NCBI RefSeq assembly: GCF_019112545.1
Contig: NW_025064897.1
Coordinates: 1 to 64,000, forward strand
Reading direction: 5' to 3'
Source of the DNA: Guyanagaster necrorhizus
Taxonomy: Eukaryota > Basidiomycota > Agaricomycetes > Agaricales > Physalacriaceae
DNA: 64,000 bases
How positions within the stretch are numbered: position 1 is the first letter of the stretch; each line of letters starts with the position of its first letter. Below are positions 32,702 through 43,818 of this stretch, one piece after another. Both the position numbers and the translations under genes were made by a program. The notes under the pieces were generated by a model. The model saw nothing but the letters and a program-made list of their open reading frames with translations, searched no databases and had not been told where the DNA came from.

Positions 32702-34590
32702 ATGCGTCAAGCGCCTTTGGCCGCCAACATCGCCATCGTGGGCGGCAGTAAGTTTGACCTTCCCACCCAACTACCGTCTAGCTTGACTCGCCTGTAGGTA
32801 TCAGTGGACTCGGATGCGCATACGCTCTGGGTCGAAGTGGCCACTCCGTACACGTCTTTGAGAAATGCCCTCAACGTCACTCCGTACGTCAATCTCCTTC
32901 GTTCTCCGTGAGAAATCACCAACTCCTGCAGCATTCTGCTGGTATCCGAGTTCCCCCAAATATGCAAAAGTTGTTCGTTGAATGGGGAATAGAGAAGGAG
33001 CTTGAGAATGCATCCGTGGCGCGAAGAAGTGATATGTATGGAAGTGAGCACCATATTTGGAATCCTGCGTTCTCGGCAATGATTGATGAGCCCTTTCAAA
33101 GTGGCGGACGACGAATATCAGGGGTTTCTGCTATGGCAAGCAGACGTGTTAAGAGAAGCGGGAGGCGAATTCTCCACCATGAGCGTATGTTATTCCTTCG
33201 TTCTGCTCCATGACGAGTGAATGACGGCGAACGGACAGTGGGATGAGCTGTACGAGTCATTGACGGCTCTTGCGCTATCGGTCGGCGCAAAAATCACGTA
33301 TGGTGCTAACGTTGTTTCGGTGCATCCCGATGCGAGCAAGAAACCGGTGTTAGAATTTGCGGACAGGACGACATATACATCAGATGTCGTCGTGGCCGCC
33401 GACGGAAGTAAAAGCAGACTGAGAGAGGTCGTTGATAGGCATATGCATATGCCTGAAAGGTACCACAATCGTGTGGACATAGCCGTATACTCGTGGGTGG
33501 CGTTTATTCATTGGTTGGAAGTTGTATTTGACTCTTCTGAAGAATTATCGTTCCTGTGGAGAAGCTGGAGCGTGATCCCGACTTTAAGAAGCGGCTAGAT
33601 GCTGTACGGGCAAGTACCGATTTTTTTCGTGACTGAAGACTACTGATTCGAATGGATATTGACAGGGGCGATTCACTGTGTGGATGGGTGATAGAAAGTG
33701 GCTCGTCGGTAAGCAATGATGCATGTTACGCGGAAGAATTTACTTACTTTTAGCGGACGACTAGGATACCCTGTGGTATGCTTCTCCAATCATGTTCTCT
33801 ATGAGTGCTTCTGACTATGAGATAGAAGAAGAGTACAGAGTACTCTATCCATGCCTATTTTTATGGCGAAGATGTTGAAGACTTTGATGGCTGGGGCTGT
33901 ACCGTGCCAACAAGCAGCATTGATTTTACTGGATGCCATAAGATGTGAGTAAATCCAGACCATGTTCGTGGCCTGATGGATAACAAGACGGCAGGTTCTC
34001 GCGAATATTCTCAGAGTCTCCAACGGCGCTGAAATCCAAGTACATTGATACTCACGTTGAGGATTGGGTCGACAGGTCGGGACGAATAGTACTAGTAGGG
34101 GAAGCAGCGCATCCTATGCAGGTGAGACATGTCAGTGAACTTGTAGCGAACTATGTTGACATGATAGACGCGGTAGCCGTGTTGTATTCATAGTGCAAGT
34201 CTCGTTATGGAGGACGCGGTAGTCTTAGGCACACTGTTCGAGCGACTAGCACATCGGGACCAGATATCTCAATTGCTCGAGGCATTCTGGGAATTACGGC
34301 AAAACCGGTGTCACATCGTTCACACGTCTGAATTGGCCACGTCGACGGCGTTGTCGTTACCGCCGGGGGAAGACCGGGAGGCAAGAGACGCCAGCTTTCG
34401 CCTATCATCAGTGGAGGAAACATGGGATGAAGAGAAGGTTTTGGAGCAGTGGGACGTAATAGCAGCGGTGTTTGGATATCACGCCCGGGAGTCAGCAGAA
34501 GATTGGTGGATCAAGTGGGGAAAGCTTGATCGGCGGGCGGCAATGGTACCGATGAACTTGCCAGTGACGCTGGAGATAAAGCATGAATAG
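32702..34590 (+). CDS. FAD-dependent aromatic-ring-type monooxygenase
   Basis: Eleven exons (introns 32748-32797, 32884-32931, 33036-33090, 33185-33238, 33493-33542, 33610-33665, 33709-33764, 33776-33825, 33945-33994, 34122-34176) give 454 residues in phase. The FAD-binding Rossmann motif lies at the N-terminus (IAIVGGSISGLGCAYALGRS). AADGSKSRLRE corresponds to the DG motif, and LVGEAAHPMQPCC...GASLVMEDA-like sequence to the GD motif of class A flavoprotein hydroxylases (salicylate hydroxylase group). It would hydroxylate a small, probably aromatic substrate using NAD(P)H; the substrate is unknown. Intron 6 starts GC (CGG|GCAAGT), and exon 8 is only 11 bases (33765-33775, completing GYPV). 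The surrounding genes are housekeeping, so a secondary-metabolism cluster is not indicated. Confidence 0.82.
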
Positions 34591-34678
34591 CCGTGTGTTG
34601 TTTCATTCGCAGTTCCGAGGTGAAGACATGACAATACTATAAACACTGTTACAGAATAAGGAAAGGATGAGGATGATG

Positions 34679-35320
34679 TTACATGTAAAAGTCCGGTTTC
34701 CGAGAGTTGATGCCATACTCTGCGAGGGCAGAGCTGAGATCTTCCATGGTCAATGCCGTACGCGTCCGATCCTAAAAGAGAAGAAGAGGACTGTTGAGTA
34801 TATATGGCGAGGATTTTACTGGGTTCAGAACCTTGACAGATCCTGGCCCAGTGAGCGGTTGGCTAGCGCGTGCGCGACCTCCTGACGCATTTGTGCGTAT
34901 CCGAGCATGTTGGTAGGCGTCGGCGGCAATATCAGAGACGAATTTTTGGGCCGCGAGAGAGAGCAGACGCTTTCTAGGGCCAAAATGGAGCGGGAAAATA
35001 GGGGAGGTTAAAGGAGGCAACTTACAGCCGGACGTCTTCACACTCAAACCCGACCCGCTGGAGGTAGTAGTCGGTGACCTCGTTGGGTATCTACGCATAT
35101 ATCAACAAGGAAGAAAGAGAGAGAAGAAAGCAAAGACCACCAGTGGCTCATAATCGTCGAGCATCAAGAGGAACTCGGCCAATGTACGGTCCTTTCTTGC
35201 ATCCTCTGCTGCCTGACGGGACTGGGGTTGGGCTGACTGGGTCGAGCTGGACGATGACGACGGATCCTGGGGTGTCTGGGAGTGGCCCACTGGGTATGCA
35301 AAGTTCTGGGTCTGCGACAT
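34679..35320 (-). CDS. TAF10: TFIID/SAGA subunit TAF10
   Basis: Four exons (introns 35091-35140, 34974-35025, 34772-34831) give 159 residues. A Gln/Ser-rich N-terminus is followed by the histone-fold TAF10 domain: [48 protein letters not shown], and the C-terminal [19 protein letters not shown]10 pairs with TAF8 in TFIID and with SPT7 in SAGA through its histone fold. Full length for fungi. It converges with the monooxygenase (88 bases between coding ends) and diverges from the Zn2Cys6 factor. Confidence 0.95.
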
Positions 35321-35764
35321 GGTAAAATTATATGGAGCAAGGGTGGCAGTGCTCGTTGATTGGCAACAGTTTCTTTGGTCATGTTTATAAAATGAACTGA
35401 GAATAATAATAATAATCAATAACCGGGGTAACAGCGGCCGCTGCTGCTGAATTGTACCGGCGGTGATGATAACCGAAGCCGCGACGGCGGCACTCGGGGT
35501 ATGTTCCACGCTCCTTTTTTTGTTTTTTTTTGTTTTTTGTTTCTGCAAGTCCTCGGATTTTGTGGGTTGTTTTAGTGTGTAGCAAGTCCACGGAGATCAG
35601 TGTGTTGCCAGCTAAGAATGTTGGCTGTCGAGGACCTTAAATACTGGAGGTGGTCAAGGTAGGAGGGGATATAGAGTAATGATCGAGTACTACTACTACT
35701 AGTACTAGTAATGAATATGTAATGACTGACCGGATGTGATCACATTCACATTAATAAACTGGAA
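35321..35764. other. Divergent promoter region TAF10 / Zn2Cys6 factor
   Basis: 444 bases. Contains T-rich runs near 35513-35540 and a tact/agtact microsatellite around 35688-35712. No gene seen. Confidence 0.5.
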
Positions 35765-38700
35765 ATGCGTTCTACCCCGAATAACTCTCCCTTTTCCTCG
35801 ACCACCACCATGACCTCGGACCATACAAGGAGGCCAACGGACTCTACTACTGCTTCCAGGAAATCTGCTTTATCTTGCGCTGAATGCCGGAGAAGTAAGC
35901 TACGATGCGACAGAGTATTTCCCTGCCAGTCGTGTATCAGGCAAGTCGTCATCGTCCATCACGGCTCCCATAGTCTATCTCATTCCTTTCCAGGCGAGGA
36001 TGTGCTGGGATATGTCCAGACGGTCTGTGCAGCTCTTCGCTGTAAGCCTTCCCCTGCTCACCGTGGTCTTCTTGCAGGTACATTGACTGCCACCAAGGGC
36101 AACAAGTACGGACGCGTTCTCCTCTCCATTGAACCCCTCTAAAGCCCCCCGTCTAGAGTCATCATGGCCCACGCAGAAAAGCTTGCTGAAGAAGTCAAGG
36201 TACTCACCGCTCGCATACATGACCTCGAAGGTGCCCTCTCCTCGCGTGACGGTGCGGCCCATCCATTGCTACAGGGACGAGATCCCCAACGAGACGAAAT
36301 AGACGCCCTTTACGAGAAGGGCCTCCAGGATGTTTCAGATGCAATTGGCTCCCTTTCAATTGGCTCTGATGGACAGGCCAAGTACTACGGTGAAACGGCT
36401 GGTTCCGAGGTACGCCTTCTCCTACTTTGCTTTCTGTCTCGACATTCATTTCGAGCATAGTACCTTGGAAGTTTACTGCCCGTTAGTTGGCCACTCTCCT
36501 GCTTACATTATATTCCACTAAACCCACTCTCCAGGAAGAGGAGACTGAACAGGAAGAACGCCCCAAAGATCTCGACCTTCCTTTAGAACTTCTCGACCTA
36601 GTCAATGCATTCCCATTGGGGTTGAAAGATTGCAACTATTCCAAATTCATTTTTGCACCCTACCTTCCTACCCAGGAGAGAGCAATGTATCTCGCAGAAC
36701 TCTACTATCAGAACACCGCTTGGATGTGGGCCCCCCATGCCAACTATAACTATTTTCGGTTCATCCTTTAACATTCATTTTTCTAGGTATGACCCTGTCG
36801 TCCAACAAGACTTTGTGATGAACATTTTGACCCCATTATATTTCGCTCCGGGCTTTGTGACCCTAAACGCTATTCATGCCCATAAATTGGCTGTATTTTT
36901 CATGACCATGGGCGACGGCGTTCTCCACGACAGCAGCCCTGATTCGGCATATTTGGCCGAACAATATCACGCTCTTGCACAAGCTGCAATATCGATCGAA
37001 CCTTTACTCATGGAAGCGACTTCTGCCACTGTTCAGGCCTTGTTCATGATGTTTCGTTTTATATACAACTCGGACCGAAAAAGCAATGAGGCCCGATGGA
37101 TTCTAACTGGTCTCTGCATTCGTTTAGCCCAGTCCGTGAGTTTTCCTTTTATTATCACCTCTCCGCCGGTCTCTCAACTGATGTTGTCGTTCAGATTGGT
37201 CTTCGTGAGATCCCCCCCTTGTCTGAAATATAGGACCTGTACTGATCAATTAATTACAGATCGAGATAGCTCAGGATGGAACCTAGACCCCGAGGAGCTT
37301 CAACGACGTCGGAGATTGTTTTGGGAGCTCTATACGCACGATGCATGGACGGTGAGTCCATCCATATTGTAGACGATTACAAAGTACAATAACTCATCTT
37401 CATGCAGTCTATTGTTAATGGGCGCCCACCGGGTCTGATGATTCAACACACTGACTGTCGTTTTCCTGACGACCTAGATCCGATGGTCAAACCAACAGGG
37501 GAGATAGAACTCGGATGTATGTTTTCCCGCTTATTGTCCTCGATCAATCTGACTGATGACCATTCAGGGCACGCTTGGAAATACAGATACTCAGCGAGCT
37601 GCCTTTCCCTATCCATACAACATATCTTTACGACTAGAGCACCCAATTACAAAGCCCTTCTCGACTTGGACAAGAAAATTAGAAAATTTCCCGTCGCACA
37701 TCATCTGCTCTCTCCAATAGAAACTTCCGAACCTGGGCGTGCGTGGTCCTCTAATCGAGTGCATGCCTTGCAACAGTATTGCGTGGTTTGTGAGAGAGAG
37801 TCCAGTAAGTATCGGCATCTTTTCTATGCCTCCCTAAATCACGTCATTGCAGATCTCTTGTATATCCACCGAAGCTATTTTGCGCAGGCCATCCAGGGAC
37901 AGTCGCGCAACCCACTACAACACATGTATGCGCCGTCAGTGCTGGCGACGTACCGAAGCGCGTGCCGACTGATCTCGAGTCTTCGTGGTCTGAATGTCAG
38001 CCATCCTGGTATTGCCGCGACGACTTGGTTCTTTTGGTCGGGTATCTTTTCATCTTGTGTATGTAAATGCATATACATCCCCATCGAGTTATTCTGATTC
38101 ATATGGAATTTAGGTCGTTCTCGGCGCTCTCGTCGTCGAAAGTCCTTCATGCAGCTTGTCCCAAGATGCGCTAATCCTGCTTAATCAAACTGTTCCCTTC
38201 TACGATGAGGGTTCTCGGCGCTGCCGCCCAACGAACACACTGGTAGGTGCTCGTCCACGACGAATCTGAATGTGACCTTGACTTGATATAGCTCATGCTT
38301 CACAAACTACGGGACCGAGCCAATCACAGATTCTCTGCCTTTACAGCGACAGGACAGTCACCCCCGGATGACCGACCCTGCGCCGACCCCGACGCTCCCG
38401 ACGAGCTAGCTGTTCTAGGCGGGCGGAAATCTTTAATAAACAAAAAACCGACATCGCATTCGCCGAGCTCGAACGACTCGCACCAGAACCTATCGGCGAC
38501 CTATCTGTATCCAGGTGACGGCAGTGACTCGGGCAGCAGCCCGCCTGCGAGCCATGACAGTGGAAGCGGCAGTGGCGGCGATGGTCTGATGGATTACTAT
38601 GACGATCTGGGCACGTCGGGCCTCAGTAGTCCCACGTATCAAGCTGTCCCTATTTCCGATGGACAGACACATGCGGGGTATGATCTGTCTCTAAACAACA

Positions 38701-38948
38701 TGAATTTGCCAAGTGCACAACAGTACGTGCAATCTCCGACCTCGTCGTACAGTATGCAGCAGCCCCGTGGTCAGGTGCAGCAACAGATGTACAACCCGGA
38801 TGTGCAATCGGTGCACCCGTCGTTCCAGGCGATATCGGTGGACCAGGCGTTGGCGCCGATGGGATATGCGTTTAGTGCGACCCAGGATCAAACACAGGAT
38901 GATATTTGGAGAAATTTCGTGCGGGAGTTTGGGTTGGAGCATATCTGA
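35765..38948 (+). CDS. Zn2Cys6 transcription factor with fungal-specific middle domain
   Basis: Fourteen exons give 828 residues in phase. The zinc cluster spans exons 1-2: CAECRRSKLRCDRVFPCQSC, then IRRGCAGIC. It is followed by a coiled-coil linker (HAEKLAEEVKVLTARIHDLE) and the fungal_trans middle homology region (GLHRDSSGWNLDPEELQRRR, RRLFWELYTHDAW, GRPPGLM). The C-terminal 200 residues are Ser/Asp/Gln-rich and probably an activation domain. Introns are 35941-35993 (GC donor, GCAAGT), 36023-36077, 36106-36156, 36410-36460, 36482-36534, 36726-36786, 37136-37194, 37205-37259, 37352-37407, 37517-37567, 37805-37852, 38059-38113 and 38243-38291. Exon 8 is 10 bases (37195-37204) and encodes the invariant IGLH. 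The general family is certain; targets are unknown. Confidence 0.9.
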
Positions 38949-39248
38949 CCATCTGTTTGGCGGTATTTTATGAGGTATATGTTATTTTGGTTGCGTGTGT
39001 GGGACACTAGCGTTGGTATCCGGTATCGGGAATGTCGTTCCGAAACCCAAAGGGGGATGTCGATCAGGCTGCGCGAAGAATTAGACTCAAACAGATTATC
39101 TTTACCATTCGTCTGTCTCATCGGGAATCCGGATGCCAAGTATGCGGTAACCGAATACTGGGCGCGCTGGGAATAATATTACATTCAAGTCAAGTACGAT
39201 AAGTTCAAAAAATGGCTACAATGGGGTAAATGAAGGCATAGATATATT

Positions 39249-40453
39249 TTAGTTGCAGCCAGACGTATCTGACCGTATGGCTGCCTCTGCGAGAGGGAAT
39301 GAGAGAAGCACAGAAAGAGATAGACAAAGACTCACTGAAAAATTCATATGATAGCCAGCACAGCGCTGTACTGGGCACCGTCGTTAGTACTCTTGGCGTA
39401 AGCCCCCTCCCGAAGCCCTTGATCCCGTCTCTAGTCCATATGATCTTGAGTGCATCTGCCATCCCTCTGACGCTGCGAATCTCTGCATCCTGGGATGTCC
39501 CCCTCGTCTGCAAAATCGTTTTGGCGACATCGAGGGGCGTCGTAACTGCAGCTGCGACTGCGCCAGCGATTGCTCCGGCGGTGATGTGTGTCGTGGGGGA
39601 GTACTCGTGGCGGGGGTTGAGGATCCGCTTCACTTGCTCGTATACGGTGAACTGGATAGCATTGAAGGGGATAGATATGGCAAGGGTGGTGGGATAGGAC
39701 ACATAAAATGCAGCGAGGCCTTCGTTGCGGTAGACGACACGGGCACAGGTGAAGACGGAGCGGAACTCGGATTTGTGGACTTGCATACGTTGTTTTATTA
39801 CTGTGAACTGTGTTATAGATGGTGACATTAGTTTGGAAGAGAGAGGGCCCACCGTCAAAAGGATTCATGAGAGCATCAGCGGCCGTCGTGGCGGAGGCGC
39901 CTGCTACGGCTGCGACCATCTGTTAGCCAACAAGCACGGCGAGGCAAGATACGCACAGGTCGCCAGCCACTGATTCCCGACTTGGTTCCCGCCCATGAGC
40001 TCCTTGACGGCCTCGAGGGTACCGAAATGCACCGCATGCGCCGGCCCAGCACCCAGCACGACGGACCAGACGCCCCGCCAGAGTGCCCGCAAGCCTTCTG
40101 TTGAGGATATCCGCGTAAAGGCGTTCCCGACACCGGTGTAGACTGCCACGGGTGAGGTCGCGAAGACTTGCATTCGCGTCTGCCATGGTGAGAAAGACGA
40201 CAGACAGGCCTGGGACGACTCACTTTGATGCTGTCGATGGGGTACATGACTGCATGTTCAGATATGCCGGCCTAGGAAAGATGAGAGCGAGCTGGGAAAC
40301 TGGCTTACGACCAAGGACGTACTAGGGCGCCTGCAAGCATGTTGACCTGGAAATACCGAAAACTGTTTTGGAGAAGAAAAAGAAAAAGAAAAAGAAACGT
40401 ACAGCGAGGCCAGCATTGGGTGGGAGTGACTCATAGTCGACCTCCTCTGCCAT
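39249..40453 (-). CDS. MRS4: Mitochondrial iron carrier (mitoferrin, Mrs3/Mrs4)
   Basis: Seven exons (introns 40347-40402, 40272-40322, 40180-40223, 39910-39956, 39801-39852, 39287-39335) give 301 residues. Three mitochondrial carrier repeats show the PX(D/E)XX(K/R) signature: PIDSIK, PFDVIK and PLDVAK. The sequence around repeat 1 (GISEHAVMYPIDSIKTRMQV) and GAGPAHAVHFGTLEAVKE are characteristic of mitoferrins, which move Fe(II) into the matrix for iron-sulfur and haem synthesis. Intron 1 holds an (AAAAAG)n-like run near 40373-40397. Exon 2 is a 24-base exon. Substrate assignment is by family resemblance. Confidence 0.9.
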
Positions 40454-40653
40454 CTAATCGTGGTGTACGCGTCCAAGTGACAACTGCCTCAGGTAATCGA
40501 AATTTCCCACAAAAACCCTATAAATTTATTCACTCTCTGTATTCAAGATTTCTATCTACGTTATATCAACTGTGTCCCGGAAAGCCGGTCGTGCTCTTCA
40601 ATATCTCTGTGAGCAAGTGAGAAAAAAAAGATACAGGTATGAAAGGAGCCGGC

Positions 40654-41434
40654 TCACATCATTTCCCAAGGGTAATCGAGCCAGACATCGCCTACCTCTT
40701 CGCCGGCATAGTACGGAATACTGGCAGGCAATTCAGCGAGCTTGGGCTTGATCTTGTTGTGCACGACAAAGACGCCAAACCGTGTCGCCGCTCGAAGGGC
40801 GTCGCGTTCTGACTCTGGATACGAAGCCAGTTCCTTGTCGACGTCCTTTTGCAGTTCCGATAGGGCGTAGCTGGGAGAATTGGTCGATGTTATATTATAA
40901 AGATAAAAGAGACGGAACGTACTGCAATGTTTTACGGGTGTCATCGACTTCGTCGACGACAAGTGTACGCTTGCCTACGAGGAGCTTGCCTGCGTCAGGG
41001 CCCAGCCATTGTGTTCGTACGACCTCTTGTCCAATCTGCTCAACCGTACTCCCTTCAACCGGTTCGTACAGCGATAGGCCGATTGCCTGGATCTGCAATG
41101 TCTTTTTGGCGGTTTGTTCCCGGAGGAACGTGCGCTGCCGAAATCTATATTGACAATAATTTCTGTGAAAAACATAGAGACCCACCATGACACGCGCAGG
41201 GAAAAAGCCTCTGTAATAGATCAGAACAGCTGTCATTTCATATTATAATATACGACTGATATTCACTGACCCGCCTCCTATGAAAGCTGGTTAGCAAAAA
41301 GGAGAGAAAGATAAATATTTCAAGGACGTGCCAATCGCAACGAGGAGATCTGGATTGAATTCAGCTGCAACCTTGGGGGTGCCCTTGCGAATGAGATTGT
41401 GAATATCGTTGTATGTTACCCGCCAGTGCTTCAT
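40654..41434 (-). CDS. HPT1: Hypoxanthine-guanine/xanthine phosphoribosyltransferase (Hpt1/Xpt1 type)
   Basis: Five exons (introns 41278-41331, 41211-41270, 41135-41185, 40871-40922) give 187 residues. The PRPP-binding loop is LVVDEVDDTRKTL. The N-terminus has ISYNNVH-like VTYNDIHNL, the Gly-rich PPi loop LLVAIGGGGFFPARV and RTQWLGPD, as in yeast Hpt1 as I recall it. It salvages purine bases to nucleotides with PRPP. The Gly loop is assembled from a 7-base exon (41271-41277) between two introns; the first begins GC (G|GCACGT). Removing that exon would break the frame and the loop. Its start lies 72 bases from the divergent RPC4 start. Confidence 0.9.
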
Positions 41435-41506
41435 GGTAAACCGCTGATGGGATTGCACAGCCACAGACTCCCGTCTTTTTAAATCATTTTTGAAACTTCA
41501 GACAGG

Positions 41507-42879
41507 ATGTCTAGTACGCTCTCCTTCCGTCTACCCCGCAACAAATACTCATACATTAATTCTTTTCTACAGACAGCAATGTCCGCCCATCTACCACAAC
41601 CTCAAAGGCTATATCTAGTCTCGCAAAAAGGCCCTCAGAGGTGACCAGGCAGGGAACCCAAAAACTCAAATTCGTCCCTACCCTACCCTCAAGGCGGAAA
41701 AAAGAGTGCGTTGTGGACTTGTTTCAAGTTGTTGCTGATACATGTCTGACTATCTCTTCCAGGGAGGTCAAGCTGGAACCAACAGCGGAGGCCGTACCAC
41801 CCGCTCGTGGAAGAGGCAGAGGCAGAGGAGATGCAACCAGAGGGCGTGGCGTTCCGAGGCAGCAAGAGATGACTGCCAGTGGTCCGTTCGCACTTGGTCC
41901 TGCTATGTCAGGCAATACTGCTACCCGCCGCCGCCCTGTGTTTATCGCTGTCCCATCCACACGGCCAAGTACGAGCTCACTCTCTAGTACGCCTGCCCCA
42001 AGAATCAAGAGCGAAGGCAAGGACAAGGATAACGCCCCGGAGGACGACGAGGCGAGTTACTCGGACCCCGACGAAGGCGTCGAGATTATCGATATGGAAA
42101 ACGTCAAGAACATGGACTGGATGGCTCCGGAGAGTCTAAAAAGAGCCAAGGCAACTGTTAACAGACCAAAGAAGGAGGAACAGCAATCAGAGGGTCAGTT
42201 TACCCTTCCACTCTCTCATTTCTATTCATTTCATCTGTATGTACACACAAGTCGATGCCTCTAATGCTCTCAACCTAAGCGAAAGTGAAGAAGAGGAAGA
42301 ACTCGAAGACATTATCGAGGACTTTGCTCAGCAAGCTCCAGAAGATCCTGACGATTCTCTGCGCCAGGATAGGCTCTACTTTTTCCAGTTCCCTGCTCCC
42401 TTCCCTACTTTTGCTCTTAAAGGGGAGGCACCACCGCTACCACCACCTACGGACAAAAAGAAAGTATCATTTGCTCCTACGGTCAAAGCCGAGGTGCCAA
42501 CCCCCGCCACCGAAAAGAAAGAGAAACCAGTGGTAGATGGGATGATCGGTCGTCTGGAAATTTACAGGAGCGGCGCTGTCAAGATGAGGCTCACCAATGG
42601 TATTCTGCTCGATGTATGCATCTCTTCCTTCCTTCTCTTTTACGTTTGACATTCTTTTGCCTTCTGTAGGTGATGGCAGCCACCCAGCCTTCGTTCCTCC
42701 AACACGCCGTTTCACTGGACATGAAGGAAAAGAAGCTAAATGTGCTTGGGGAGGTTAATAAGAGGTTTGTCGTTGTCCCGGATGTAGATGGATTGTTAGA
42801 GGCGATGGAGAGGGCAGAGAGGGAGCCAAGGACGGTTCTCGAAGGGGAGGAGGGCCTGATTAAAATGGATATGACCTGA
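41507..42879 (+). CDS. RPC4: RNA polymerase III subunit RPC4 (Rpc53)
   Basis: Five exons (introns 41514-41572, 41706-41762, 42194-42251, 42614-42669) give 380 residues. Exon 1 is only 7 bases (ATG TCT A). The N-terminal half is disordered with an RGRGRG patch and the RPC4 KFVPT motif (LKFVPTLPSRRKKE). The C-terminal RPC4 domain reads LYFFQFPAPFP, DGMIGRLEIYRSGAVKMRL then FLQHAVSLD. RPC4 pairs with RPC5 (Rpc37) in the Pol III TFIIF-like dimer for initiation and termination. Divergent from HPT1 over 72 bases and followed by RPB7 after 103 bases. Confidence 0.92.
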
Positions 42880-42946
42880 GAGAATTACAAAAAATTGTAC
42901 AGTATAGCAGTCCAATATACATGCAGCTAAAGTTTATACTGCAGAC

Positions 42947-42954
42947 TCACGTGA
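42947..42954. promoter_or_regulatory. TCACGTGA palindrome upstream of RPB7
   Basis: An 8-base palindrome containing the CACGTG E-box, ending 29 bases before the RPB7 ATG. It resembles the Cbf1-type bHLH site. Function inferred only from motif and position. Confidence 0.35.
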
Positions 42955-42982
42955 TCCGGCAATCTCTTACAGACGCACCACC

Positions 42983-43747
42983 ATGTTCTTCATCGTGAGT
43001 TCTCCCTAATTATCTATTTTCCAGGCAACGAGATTCAAAAATAAAGAAAGAGCTAACACACACAATTTTGTTGCACCCATCCTACTTTGGACCTCGGATG
43101 CTCAATTTTCTCGAGTCAAAATTGTACGCGGACGTCGAAGGGACATGTTTAGGATCTTTCGGGTACATCATTGCTGTCGTTTCCATACTGGACATTGGGA
43201 AGGGCATGGTGTTGAGCGGTAGTGGGCAAGCGGAGTTCATCACGCGATACCGCGCCATCGTGTTCAAGCCGTTCAAAGGGGAGGTCGTCGACGGGGTCGT
43301 CACGAATGTGAACAAGGTGCGTGTCCTCATTCACCAGGTGAAAACCCAAGCTCATCTACTTCCAGATGGGATTTTTCGCTGAATGTGGACCTTTGACGGT
43401 GTTTGTGTCGCACCAGGTCGGTACACTATCGTTTTTGCTTGGACGGACGACTCTGAAAATTGTTTTAACAGCTTATACACCCTGGGTTGCGATTTGACCC
43501 TAATTCGAATCCTCCTTCGTTTGCTTCAGAGGATCAGGTATGTCTTGCTTTGGTGTCATCTGTATCAATGTCTGAAGCGAGCAGATTATCGAAAAAAACA
43601 CCCGGGTACGGCTGAAGATTGTCGGTACTCGTGTTGATGCCACCGAAATTGTGCATTTTTCGTTTCAATTTTCCATACCAGTCTAATTTCCTCCTTCAGT
43701 TTGCCATTGGCACGATCAAAGAGGACCATCTTGGTGTCATAGACTGA
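42983..43747 (+). CDS. RPB7: RNA polymerase II subunit RPB7
   Basis: Six exons (introns 42995-43046, 43317-43365, 43417-43471, 43538-43584, 43651-43699) give 170 residues, the usual Rpb7 length. The N-terminal tip domain reads MFFIKELTHTILLHPSYFGP, then YIIAVVSILDIGKG and YRAIVFKPFKGEVVDGVV. The C-terminal S1/OB fold reads VNKMGFFAECGPLTVFVSHQ then VRLKIVGTRVDATEIFAIG. Rpb7 forms the stalk of Pol II with Rpb4 and contacts nascent RNA. It converges with ADA1, 71 bases between stops. Confidence 0.95.
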
Positions 43748-43818
43748 CCGACCGACCTTAATTATTGTAATTATGACGGTTATACAGCAGAGAAATTGAA
43801 TAAGATATATAAATCCAG

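Noticed and set aside
23073..38948. Possible secondary-metabolite cluster (ABCC pump, FAD monooxygenase, Zn2Cys6 factor)
   Set aside because: There is no core synthase, and the three genes are separated by housekeeping genes (SGF73, an LYR protein, TAF10).
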